Part shown: piece after piece, positions 56,305-63,832 of the stretch
How the letters are laid out: every line of letters starts with the position of its first letter
Numbering within the stretch: position 1 is the first letter of the stretch
Assembly (NCBI GenBank): GCA_037200685.1
Contig: JBBCIG010000002.1
Coordinates: forward strand, 127,184 to 191,183
From: JAJKIP01 sp037200685
GTDB taxonomy: Bacteria; Bacteroidota; Bacteroidia; Chitinophagales; Chitinophagaceae
Length of the DNA stretch: 64,000 nt
Reading direction: 5' to 3'
Notes under the pieces: generated by a model
The model's database searches: none
Seen by the model: only the letters and a program-made list of their open reading frames with translations
Told to the model about the DNA's origin: nothing
Position numbers and translations under genes: made by a program

Positions 56305-56348
56305 AGCCCCGCTGTAGTTTTTCATGGCATCGTCTGTTGCGACGCTCC
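56305..56348 (-). repeat. Dispersed repeat family A, copy 8, left part (split by the IS)
   Basis: AGCCCCGCTGTAG ... ATGGCATCGTCTGTTGCGACGCTCC. Its other half resumes at 57484 after the insertion element. Confidence 0.75.
56344..56348 (+). repeat. Left 5-bp target-site duplication of the IS481-like element
   Basis: GCTCC at 56344-56348 recurs at 57484-57488 immediately outside the other inverted repeat. In uninterrupted family A copies this pentamer occurs once. Confidence 0.75.
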
Positions 56349-56377
56349 TGTAAATGTTTAATAATTCGTGGACAAGA
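56349..56377 (+). repeat. Left terminal inverted repeat of the IS
   Basis: TGTAAATGTTTAATAATTCG followed by TGGACAAGA; mirrored with five mismatches by 57455-57483. Confidence 0.8.
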
Positions 56378-56448
56378 TTAAATTCTTTAGTTCACCAGGT
56401 GGCCATGCGGCGCTCCTTCAAAAAGCATAGCATGGCCACCGGTAAAAT

Positions 56449-57428
56449 TTAAGCACTCCTATTTATCATTTCTATCGGCTTTTTCCCTTCAATGCCCTGA
56501 TGGGGCCGATGTTCATTGTAATAAAAGTTATACTTCAATATTTCTTCCTTTAATTCTTCTTTTGAATCAAAGTCTGTATCCATTATCAGATCTTCTTCCA
56601 TGGTACGCCAGAACCGTTCTATTTTTCCGTTTGTTTGAGGTCTGTAAAACTGAGTATAGCGATGTTTTACTCCCATCTCTATCAACATTCTTTCAAATGC
56701 ATGTTTTTGTTTGTGTTTCAAATTTGAACCGCCAAACTCTTTTCCGTTATCGGTCAATACTTCTTCAAACTGAATATTGTAAAGCTTCTTTAATTCCATA
56801 AAACAACGCATCACTGAAAACATAACGCTAAGGCTGTCTGCCTGTTCTAAAAGCTCAGCCCAGGCTAATCTTGAATAATCATCCAGCACAGCAACTACAT
56901 ACAGTTTCTGTACTTCTCCACGGATAACATACTTACTGAGATGATGAGTATCTATATGACCCAATTGACCCATACGCTCCTTAATGATCTTTCTTTTTTC
57001 TTCTTTTCCCGGTTTTTTAAACGGTTTAAACCATGACGTCTAAGAACATTGTACACCCCCGATGCACTGATCGCTTTACCGCCTTTTTCAAGGTTTAACA
57101 TCTGGGAGATCTCATAACGGTTATTTCCCTTGCTTCGATATTCAAGTATCTTGTGTTCCAGATCAATGTCCGTACGACGTGTGTTGTAACGGGGACCCCG
57201 CTTTTGCGGAAGAATTGCTGTCTCTTTGTTCTCCGAGCTTTTATACCGGCCATATACTTTATGAAAAAGCCGCTTATCTATGTGCCGGGCTTTCCAAAAG
57301 TATTTTAGCAATTTAAACTCAGAATGTTCCTTCCGTTTTATCTGTTCGTACTCCCAAAACAATTCCTTGAAACGCTTAATATGCTCCCGTTCTAACGTAT
57401 TGTCTAAACGACTGCTTCTTCTTATCAT
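56449..57428 (-). CDS. IS481-like transposase (two overlapping frames)
   Basis: Two frames overlapping by 22 bases. The first (57428 to 56952) holds an N-terminal helix-turn-helix (NRYEISQMLNLEKGGKAISASGVYNVLRRHGL). The second (56973 to 56449) holds the DDE integrase core with Asp in GHIDTHHLSK, Asp in EEVLTDNGKEFGG and Glu in TNGKIERFWRT. The join is a six-A run on the coding strand (T 56994-56999). A -1 shift there would fuse them, but the run is not in the classical tandem slippery phase, and this family is normally single-frame, so a one-base sequence error is equally likely. Confidence 0.82.
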
Positions 57429-57454
57429 ACCGAAATTAGCTTTTCGTTACTAAT

Positions 57455-57483
57455 TCCTGTCTACGAATTACTAAACACATACA
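57455..57483 (-). repeat. Right terminal inverted repeat of the IS
   Basis: Reads TGTATGTGTTTAGTAATTCG then TAGACAGGA on the minus strand; pairs with the left end. Confidence 0.8.
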
Positions 57484-57589
57484 GCTCCGTTCATCTTCTG
57501 TTCTTTACTCAGCAATTGCGTCGCAGTTTACCATGAGCGAAGTCGAATGGTCGCACTCTTCAACTTTCTGTTCTTTACTCAGCATTTGA
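57484..57589 (-). repeat. Family A: right half of split copy 8 followed by copy 9
   Basis: GCTCCGTTCATCTTCTG and TTCTTTACTCAGCA (57484-57514) complete copy 8. Copy 9 follows (57515-57589) with GCGTCGCAGTTTACCATG, AGCGAAGTCGAATGGTCGC and TTCTTTACTCAGCATTTG. The arrangement mirrors the tandem at 54869-55075. Confidence 0.75.
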
Positions 57590-57611
57590 ATATTTTCTTT
57601 ATTTATTAGAC

Positions 57612-57706
57612 TGGATTTGGAACACCAGGGCGCAAAGGCACGAAGGGGCAAAGATTTTTATATTTCTTCTTAGCGCCTTTGTGTCACCGTGCCTTCGTGT
57701 TCCAAA
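57612..57706. repeat. Inverted repeat family C, copy 2
   Basis: GGATTTGGAACACC ... GCGCAAAGGCACGAAGG is mirrored by GCGCCTTTGTG ... GTGCCTTCGTGTTCC. It can form a long hairpin like copy 1 at 54757. Confidence 0.7.
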
Positions 57707-57796
57707 ATAAAATCACTTATTGTTCAAACCTTAATTGAATCACGAATTATTTTTTGTTGCCCCTTGCATTCGCCCCACTCACCTCTTACCATTCAC

Positions 57797-57831
57797 CACT
57801 TGCCTATTGCTCATTGCCAATTGCCTATTGA
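57797..57831 (-). repeat. Short-unit repeat family D, copy 3
   Basis: TTGCCTATTGCTCATTGCC and AATTGCCTATTG on the plus strand, the reverse of copies 1 and 2. It lies directly upstream of the lpxB start. Confidence 0.65.
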
Positions 57832-57859
57832 AGTGTCTTTTCACTATTTTGCACCTGCA

Positions 57860-59012
57860 ATGAAGTATTATATCATAGCCGGTGAAGCTTCGGGTGACTT
57901 GCACGGCAGCAATCTCATCAAAGAAATAAAAAAGCTGGATGCTTCGGCAACGATACGTTGCTGGGGCGGCGATAAAATGCAGGCAGCCGGTGGCGAACTG
58001 GTGAAGCATTACCGTGATCTCGCCTTTATGGGTTTTACCGAAGTGTTGATGAACCTGCGCACTATTTTCCGCAATTTGAAATTTTGCAAAGAAGATATAC
58101 TGGCTTTTAAGCCGGATGCATTGATATTAATTGATTATCCTGGTTTCAATTTACGCATCACCAAATGGGCGAAGCAACAGGAATTACTTACATCATCCGG
58201 CGTAAAAGTTATTTATTATATCAGTCCGCAGGTATGGGCCTGGAAAGAGAACCGTGTGAAACAAATGAAGCAAACCATCGACAAGATGCTGGTGATCCTT
58301 CCTTTGAAAAAGATTATTTCAAAAATAAATGGAATTGGGAAGTGGAATATGTGGGGCATCCGTTGGTGGAGGTGATCGATGAGCAATTGGCAAAGGGCAA
58401 GGGGCAACAGGCAACAGGCAATAGGCAATCGCTTTCCGATAAACCCGTCATTGCACTATTGCCCGGAAGCCGTAAGCAGGAGATATTGAAAAAGCTTCCC
58501 ATCATGCTGGAAGTAAGTAAATCATTTTTGAATTATCAGTTTATTGTGGCCAAAGCGCCGGGAGTGGAAGATGCTTTTTATAATGATTTGCTGAAAGATT
58601 ATTCCAATGTATCCTATGTTTCTAATCAAACGTATAATTTATTACTCCAGGCAAAGCCGCACTGGTGACATCCGGAACGGCTACATTAGAAACAGCATTG
58701 TTTGGTGTACCGGAAGTTGTTTGTTATAAAGGCTCGGCCATTTCTTACCAGATCGCCAAACGGGTGATCAAGGTAAAATATATTTCACTCGTGAATTTGA
58801 TCATGGATAAACTGGTGGTGAAAGAATTGATACAGGATAAACTGACTCCGGAAAATCTTCAACACGAATTACACGAATTGCTCACGAATGAGCAGCGCAT
58901 TGCTGAATTGAAAAATGATTATGCTGCATTAAAAGAATTATTGAGTAAAGGAGGGAATGCGTCGGCGAAAGCGGCGGGATCGATCGTTCATTTTCTTAGC
59001 GCAGCAACTTAA
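57860..59012 (+). CDS. lpxB: Lipid-A-disaccharide synthase (two frame shifts)
   Basis: 384 residues after two corrections, the usual LpxB length, starting at ATG 57860 (MKYYIIAGEASGDLHGSNLI). Motifs: RCWGGDKMQAAGGELV, FMGFTEVL, IDYPGFNLRI, YYISPQVWAWKENRV, LLPGSRKQEI and TSGTATLETALFGVPEVVCYK. It joins UDP-2,3-diacylglucosamine to lipid X on the cytoplasmic face of the inner membrane. A T is missing near 58303 (PFEKDYFKNKWNW restored) and an A near 58651 (QAKAALVTSG restored). A repeat-encoded insert (EQLAKGKGQQATGNRQS) is discussed separately. Confidence 0.88.
58381..58431 (+). repeat. Short-unit repeat family D inside lpxB
   Basis: GAGCAATTGGCAAAGGGCAAG then GGGCAACAGGCAACAGGCAATAGGC, in frame with lpxB. 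It encodes a Gln/Gly/Lys-rich loop between GHPLVEVID and KPVIALLPGSR, where homologues vary. Confidence 0.7.
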
Positions 59013-59156
59013 TCGCAAGAATAATAAGGCAAAGAATGAAAATTAAAATGCTGATGCGGTTAATGTTGTGCATGTAACCGATCCACTTCTCTTTGGGCGG
59101 TTTGGATCTTTTTTCCTCAGGAAGAGATACTCGCCCAGTTGTTTAAAAACTCCCAT
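58996..59156 (-). CDS. Small membrane protein, DUF6728-like (one frame shift)
   Basis: Missed by simple ORF searches because one base is missing. The first part from ATG 59156 reads MGVFKQLGEYLFLRKKDPN; in the next frame it continues PKEKWIGYMHNINRISILIF and ILCLIILAIKLLR with stop at 58996-58998. The break is near 59099-59104 in a CC/CCC run. Corrected length is 53 residues: a basic head with the pattern LFL+KKDPN and one C-terminal membrane helix, as in a small Bacteroidota family I recall as DUF6728. It converges with lpxB, overlapping its end by 17 bases. Confidence 0.6.
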
Positions 59157-59204
59157 ACGTATGCAAAGATAAGCGGGGAAGCATGACAGCATATTTCTAC
59201 CTGC

Positions 59205-59402
59205 TTACTTTATTTTTTCAAATTCGTAATTCCCTTTAATCTGCTGGTTTAAGAAAGTTCCTTTTGAAGAAGCGGCTTTCATTTCTTTATAAATTTTCTC
59301 CGGCACATCTTTATAATCATATACCATTCCTGAGACGAAGATGACACGTAAGGTGCTGGTCGCAGGATCATACTTTATAGCTGCAACAACCGAGGAAGGC
59401 AT
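59205..59402 (-). CDS. KTSC-domain protein
   Basis: 65 residues from the ATG at 59402 (MPSSVVAAIKYDPATSTLRV); the longer frame to 59477 is less convincing. It has the KTSC domain pattern: IKYDPATSTLRVIFVSGMVYDYKDVPEKIYKEMKAASSKGTFLNQQIKG, read here as the conserved YDY..VP and SKGTFLNQ.IKGNYEF elements. The domain is found alone or beside lysyl-tRNA synthetases and nucleases and has no firm function. It is a solitary gene between two unrelated genes. Confidence 0.85.
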   Translation of the reverse strand: MPSSVVAAIKYDPATSTLRVIFVSGMVYDYKDVPEKIYKEMKAASSKGTFLNQQIKGNYEFEKIK

Positions 59403-59649
59403 GGTTTTTTTTATTTTACATACAAAATGATGCCACGAAGGAGGCCACCACGAAGCAGACAAATCCTCCAATTCCACATTCTTCAGATAACAGGAAATTG
59501 TTTTCCCAAGCTGTTATTGACCTACTTTCCTTTCTGCCATACTATTTCTATATAATAAAAAATAGTAAAGAAGTTTGAGACTATATTTGAACAAAAACAT
59601 CAAAGAACCGATAGCCCGTATTTATTAAGACCCGATTAAAAATTACTGA

Positions 59650-60075
59650 ATGCCCGAAAATTTCCTCGTCGTAAAAAAATCCAAGTTACCCAATGCAGGC
59701 AAAGGATTATTCACCAAAAAATTTATCGCAAAAGGAACGAAGATCATCGAATACAAAGGCCGCATCAGCACCTGGAAAGAAGTGGAACATCACAAAGGGG
59801 AAAACATGTACATCTTTTACGTAAAAAGAACCCATGTCATCAATGCGGAACCTTTTAAAAAAGCGCTGGCCCGCTATGCCAACGATGCGAAAGGTTTGCA
59901 AAAAGTAAAAGGCCTTTCCAACAATGCCGAATATTACATAAAAGGTTTACAGGTATTTATCAAAGCGATAAAAGATATTCCCGCCGGCAGCGAAATATTC
60001 GTGGACTACGGAAAAGAATATTGGGACACTATAAAGTATAATAATAAACTGGACGAGAAAGAGAAGAAGAGTTGA
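59650..60075 (+). CDS. SET-domain protein lysine methyltransferase
   Basis: 141 residues, almost entirely SET domain. The start of the domain is GKGLFTKKFIAKGTKIIEYKG; the SAM-binding and pseudoknot part is ARYANDAKG with NAEYYIKG; and the closing motif EIFVDYGKEYWD has the catalytic Tyr. It transfers methyl from SAM to a protein lysine; the substrate in bacteria is generally unknown. There is no Pre- or Post-SET. It is read alone from ATG 59650, with no obvious partner gene. Confidence 0.85.
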   Translation: MPENFLVVKKSKLPNAGKGLFTKKFIAKGTKIIEYKGRISTWKEVEHHKGENMYIFYVKRTHVINAEPFKKALARYANDAKGLQKVKGLSNNAEYYIKGLQVFIKAIKDIPAGSEIFVDYGKEYWDTIKYNNKLDEKEKKS

Positions 60076-60205
60076 TATTCTGTTAGCCTAATGGTATTCC
60101 CCTATTATGTTTTAATTATCAGTTCAGTAATTTTTAATGCTGCTATTCGTTAGTAGATAGAAGCACCCCGCTTCTCAAAAAACCAGTGATCCTGTAAAAT
60201 TTAAA

Positions 60206-61307
60206 ATGATGAAAAACCTTTTTACCATTTTTTCAATCTTCGCAGCAATACACCTGAATGCACAAGTAGGCATTGGCACAACCACTCCCGATGTTTCATC
60301 ACAACTGGAAATCGCATCAACTACTAAAGGCATACTTATACCCCGCATGACCCTGGCGCAACGAACAGCTTATAGCAACTCCGGCTTCCGGGTTGTTAGT
60401 TTATCAAACCGATGGCACAGCGGGATTTTATGTATACAAAACTTCTTCGTGGTCATTGGTACTTGATAACAGCACCGCTATTTACAATTATCGGGTGGCA
60501 CTTTAACAGGCGGGCTAACAGGGACCACTTCTGATTTTGCAACATCCGTCACCACGCCATTAATTATCGGGGGGCACCGGAACAGTTTCACCATTAACTT
60601 ATAAAACAACCACAGGTGTTGGTACCACCGGCGCTGATCATATTTTTAAAGTTGGCAACAATGGCGCTACTGAAGCCATGCGCATTTTAAATAATGGCAA
60701 TGTTGGTATAGGTACTCCTACCCCTTCGGTTAAATTAGATGCGAGAGCTACCAGTGGTGATGCTTGCGATAGCTGTCGGACAAACTACGCAAACTTCTTC
60801 CGGGGCCGGCGCAGGCGCTATCCGTTACAATACTTCCAGCGGGGGAATTTTACAATACAGTAATGGTACCAACTGGAATACACTTAGCAGCACTGTTCAA
60901 AGATCACTCGTCACAGGATACCTGAGCGGTACGTATGCACAGAGTTATTATGGCGACATCACAGCAACCGAAGTAGTTGATGTGAACGGTGATTTTTCGG
61001 GCAACACTTTTACCGCCCCCGAGAAACGGTAACTATACTTTTACATTTGTAGCGAGTTCAACTGATCCCGGAGCTATTAACACAGGTGGTACATGGGAGG
61101 CGCAGGTAGTATCATCGTACGGTAACAATTTTGTCGCCCGTTATATATCACCCGCAGCGTATACTGGTGTTATAAGCATCAATGGAGCTTATACCACTAA
61201 CCTTCCGGCTGGCGCAACTGTTACATTTAAATTATACAATTCAGTGGGTGCATCTAAAACACTGGCGGCTGATAACTATAACCGGTTTTAGTATTATTGA
61301 AAATTGA
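60206..61307 (+). CDS. Secreted surface protein with VGIGTTTP repeats, multiply frame-shifted
   Basis: A signal peptide (MMKNLFTIFSIFAAIHLNAQ) is followed by VGIGTTTPDVSSQLEIASTTKGILIPRMT, the start of a common Bacteroidota surface/tail-fibre-like protein. Continuing across frames gives YQTDGTAGFYVYKTSSW, RILNNGNVGIGTPTPSVKLD, a Gly/Ser/Thr-rich region, and a C-terminal C1q/TNF-like beta-sandwich (NGNYTFTFVASS ... TVTFKLYNSVGASKTLAADNYNRFSIIEN). At least five frame breaks occur (near 60395, 60490, 60570, 60755, 61015 and 61285). Corrected length is about 365 residues. Errors are more likely than decay because the pieces are collinear and conserved. Confidence 0.55.
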
Positions 61308-61332
61308 GGTTAGCTTTTATGATCAACTTTAT

Positions 61333-61356
61333 TGCTATGCAGCCGGGTATATAATA
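61333..61356 (+). repeat. Fragment of repeat family A
   Basis: ATTGCTATGCAGCCGGGTAT with ATAATA matches the 3' end of family A (GCAATGCAGCCGGGCAAATAATA). Only this end is present. Confidence 0.45.
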
Positions 61357-61417
61357 AAACCCCACGTTCAATAATTATTACTGAATACAATGCAACACTA
61401 TTCCCAAAATCTTCCCT

Positions 61418-61891
61418 TTACACTCTTTCTCGCCCCATATCCATCATCAACATCCATTTCAAATTTCCATTCTTTGTATTCTCATTCCAGGTCTCTATGG
61501 TTAGCGAACCGAAATGGCCTGCATCCACATAGTAACTTTTGTATTGCCAGAATGTACTGCCCAGTTCTTTCTTCAGGGAATAATCGCCTGCGCCGTCGAA
61601 CGCACCGAAGCGCAACGTAAGTGTATAGGTATAGGCATAAGGCCCTTCGGTAAGCCGTTGCCCCCATGCTTCCAGTTCCATGCCGCCCATTTCATTGATT
61701 GTGTACTTCGCCGAATCAGTTGTGATAGGAGCGCCATCAACCGCCAGCTCAAGGTGCAGCTTACCGGCGCCTGCATAGTTTTTTTCAATCGCAGGTTCAT
61801 CCGTACCTGTTTTACCCGGTGTTTTATTTTCATTATTACAACTGGTGATTAAAAAAGTCGTAAGTACACTAAGAAGCAGTAAATATTTCAT
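61418..61891 (-). CDS. Hypothetical lipoprotein
   Basis: 157 residues. A lipoprotein signal (MKYLLLLSVLTTFLITSC, lipid cysteine at 18) precedes a polar linker (NNENKTPGKTGTDEPAIEKN) and a beta-rich body with LHLELAVDGAPI, YTINEMGGME, LRFGAFDGAGDYSL and GSLTIETWNEN. No family was recognised; the shape suggests a periplasmic or surface beta-sandwich. It is solitary, and the frame is intact. Confidence 0.6.
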   Translation of the reverse strand: MKYLLLLSVLTTFLITSCNNENKTPGKTGTDEPAIEKNYAGAGKLHLELAVDGAPITTDSAKYTINEMGGMELEAWGQRLTEGPYAYTYTLTLRFGAFDGAGDYSLKKELGSTFWQYKSYYVDAGHFGSLTIETWNENTKNGNLKWMLMMDMGRERV

Positions 61892-62253
61892 ATTGGTGAT
61901 TTTGGATGCAGTAAGTTAAGGCAAAAAAAGATGATCATAACTCATGGAAGAGGTTTTCGTTTCCGCCTTATCTCCTGTGCGAGGATGAGTGTGTGAGAAG
62001 GGCACGGTGTTCATAGCACGTTGCTTTTACTTCGACGTCCTGTCTCCGGCATTCTCACAAAAACCATCGGCAGACATGGCTATGAATTCATTAATGTGAA
62101 CGTCGCCCGGACAAAAATCGGGGTCTTCGATAAATGCTGAGTAAAGAACAGGAAGATGAACGGAGCGTCGCAACGAAGCTGCTGGTAGCAATGCAGCCGG
62201 GCAAATAATAATAAAAAAAGTATGCATGGCATGACCTTTGAAAACGAAAGGTG
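61892..62253. other. Intergenic region before the DUF72 gene
   Basis: Apart from family A copy 10, no supported gene was seen. A minus-strand frame (62359-62027) with a protein-like end (EDPDFCPGDVHINEF) runs through the repeat, so it is treated as spurious or as an unrecognised remnant. Confidence 0.3.
62133..62210 (+). repeat. Dispersed repeat family A, copy 10
   Basis: ATGCTGAGTAAAGAACAG, AAGATGAACGGAGCGTCGC, then the variant AACGAAGCTGCTGGTAGC and AATGCAGCCGGGCAAATAA. Confidence 0.8.
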
Positions 62254-63020
62254 ATGGACGAACAACCTGGAAAAATTTATATTGGAACAAGTAATATTGT
62301 CGTACCCCGGCAATAAGGGTACATTCCCTCCTGCTTTTCAACTGAAGAGCCGGCTTCATTATTATAGCACCCTTTTTAATACCGTGGAAGTAAACAGTTG
62401 CTTTTATAAAATGCCTTTACGGTCTACGTATGAAAAGTGGACAGAAGATACACCCGGTGATTTCAGGTTTTCATTAAAGCTTAGTAAAGAAATCACTCAT
62501 GTGAAAGAATTGGAGAGCAACCTGGCTTGCATGGAAAAATTTTTATCCACGGCTGGTGGAACAGGAAATAAGAAAGGTTGTTTATTGATACAGTTTCCCG
62601 GGAAGATCACGCTAAATTATTTTAAACAGGTGGAACGAATACTCAGTGAATTACAAGACAACGATCCGGCCCGTGAGTGGAAAAAAGCATAGAGTTTCGA
62701 AACCCAAGTTGGTACACCGGTGAAACATGGGAATTACTGGAGGAGTTCGGTGCCACGATGGTATTGCATGATATGCCAAAGGCAAGGATGTTTGACCTCC
62801 GCGGAAATGCTCCTTTTGTTTATATACGTTTTCATGGCCCTGCCGGCGATTACCGCGATAGCTATACAAATGATTTCTTAAAACTAAAGCGGATGAAATA
62901 AAGGAATGGCTCACTATGGGTAAAGAGGTGTACGTTTATTTTAACAATACCATCGGAAGCGCTTTTGAAAATGCACAAAAGTTGAAAGGTTTGTTATCCC
63001 CTTCACTGGTGGATAATTGA
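62254..63020 (+). CDS. DUF72 protein (three frame shifts)
   Basis: 255 residues once three homopolymer errors are corrected: an extra C at 62305-62308, a missing A at 62681-62686, and a missing A near 62885. It then reads MDEQPGKIYIGTSNIVVPG, the TFPPAF...YYSTLFNTVEVNSCFYK motif, FRFSLKLSKEITH, CLLIQFPG, IEFRNPSWYTGETW, PFVYIRFHGPAGDYRDSYT and VYVYFNNTIGSAFENAQ, all typical of the DUF72/YecE TIM-barrel family of unknown function. The single gene lies downstream of a repeat copy. Confidence 0.8.
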
Positions 63021-63054
63021 ACTGAACTATAAAACCGGGGGAGCGGATTTATAT

Positions 63055-63288
63055 TTATTTATAACCACCCGCATTATTTTTACCGATATTCCCATCTTTT
63101 GGATTTTCTTTTTCTCTACCAGGGTCAGCAGGTTTACCAGTTCGTTTTTCTTCATCACTGATGGGAGTGCCATCATCATAGTTCAGATCATCTTCACTAC
63201 CCTGGTTAAATCCGCCACTGCCGGCATTCTTACCGGTTTTACCGGGAATGTCGTTTTGCTGCTGGTTATCATTTTTGTTTTCGGACAT
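63055..63288 (-). CDS. Small hydrophilic, probably disordered protein
   Basis: 77 residues from ATG 63288. It is strongly polar, rich in Asn, Asp, Gly and Lys, with no hydrophobic core (MSENKNDNQQQNDIPGKTG ... NYDDGTPISDEEKRTGK). Its start is four bases after the stop of the preceding gene, so the two form a pair. No family was recognised; compositional similarity to stress or desiccation proteins is only suggestive. Confidence 0.55.
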   Translation of the reverse strand: MSENKNDNQQQNDIPGKTGKNAGSGGFNQGSEDDLNYDDGTPISDEEKRTGKPADPGREKENPKDGNIGKNNAGGYK

Positions 63289-63292
63289 AGCT

Positions 63293-63580
63293 TTAAATTT
63301 TAAAGTGATCAGGACATTTTTCCATTGCCAGTATATTATATATAGGGCTGATATCAATTAACTGCAGGTAAGGCTCCAGCAAATAGGTCTCATCAAAATA
63401 GTTAATGAAATCCGCTGTACGCTTTCCGCTGCTGCAAAAAACTTCAAGATAGAACCCATCCACCTGGAATAATGAATAACTGCCTTCGTTGTCTTCAATT
63501 GCAGCTAAAAACACCGCTTTGGTATCCAGCAGGAAATTCTGATCAGGTTCACTTAAGTATTTAAATTGTTCCAGTGTCAT
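63293..63580 (-). CDS. Hypothetical protein
   Basis: 95 residues with a mixed alpha/beta pattern (MTLEQFKYLSEPDQNFLLDTKAV ... YSLFQVDGFYLEVFCSSGKR ... YLLEPYLQLIDISPIY). No motif was recognised. It is probably co-transcribed with the small hydrophilic gene downstream. The ATG at 63580 has no clear Shine-Dalgarno, as usual here. Confidence 0.55.
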   Translation of the reverse strand: MTLEQFKYLSEPDQNFLLDTKAVFLAAIEDNEGSYSLFQVDGFYLEVFCSSGKRTADFINYFDETYLLEPYLQLIDISPIYNILAMEKCPDHFKI

Positions 63581-63700
63581 AACTTATAACTTCAAAATAT
63601 AGCAATCCTAAACCGTGCCGTTAGTGTCATTCGCATGGTTTGCCCATAATTTGAAAATAAGAGCAAAATTTTACACATGATTATTACCTCTTTGCCCCGC

Positions 63701-63799
63701 ATGAACAATTTATACCATTATGGATAACTGCTTGAATTTATAAAAGAAGGGAAAGTAAAATGGGATGACATTATTTGGATCTGTGAGCCGAATAATTAG
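63701..63799 (+). pseudogene. Possible small ORF with an internal stop
   Basis: A 33-codon frame from ATG 63701 reads MNNLYHYG, a TAA at 63725, then LLEFIKEGKVKWDDIIWICEPNN to TAG at 63797. It is followed four bases later by a good terminator, which supports a real transcript. Either the stop is a sequence error or only part is translated. Confidence 0.25.
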
Positions 63800-63802
63800 T
63801 AA

Positions 63803-63832
63803 CGGGCAATTGTCGCCCGAAATATTTTTTTA
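63803..63832 (+). terminator. Rho-independent terminator near the right edge
   Basis: CGGGC (63803-63807) pairs with GCCCG (63815-63819), with a T-run at 63824-63831. The remaining 63833-64000 is AT-rich with no supported gene; it may be a promoter region for a gene beyond the edge. Confidence 0.6.

Larger units (their letters stand above)
56349..57483 (-). mobile_element. IS481-like insertion sequence, 1135 bp
   Basis: Bounded by imperfect terminal inverted repeats starting TGTA: left TGTAAATGTTTAATAATTCG and right (reverse complement) TGTATGTGTTTAGTAATTCG, 24 of the first 29 positions identical. It is flanked by the direct repeat GCTCC and inserted within family A copy 8. It carries one transposase region on the minus strand. 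A perfect 11-bp hairpin (GGTGGCCATGC 56398-56408 with GCATGGCCACC 56430-56440) lies just after the transposase stop and may limit read-through. Confidence 0.85.

Noticed and set aside
62027..62359. Minus-strand ORF of 110 codons upstream of DUF72
   Set aside because: It crosses family A copy 10 and overlaps the DUF72 start; no family is recognisable.
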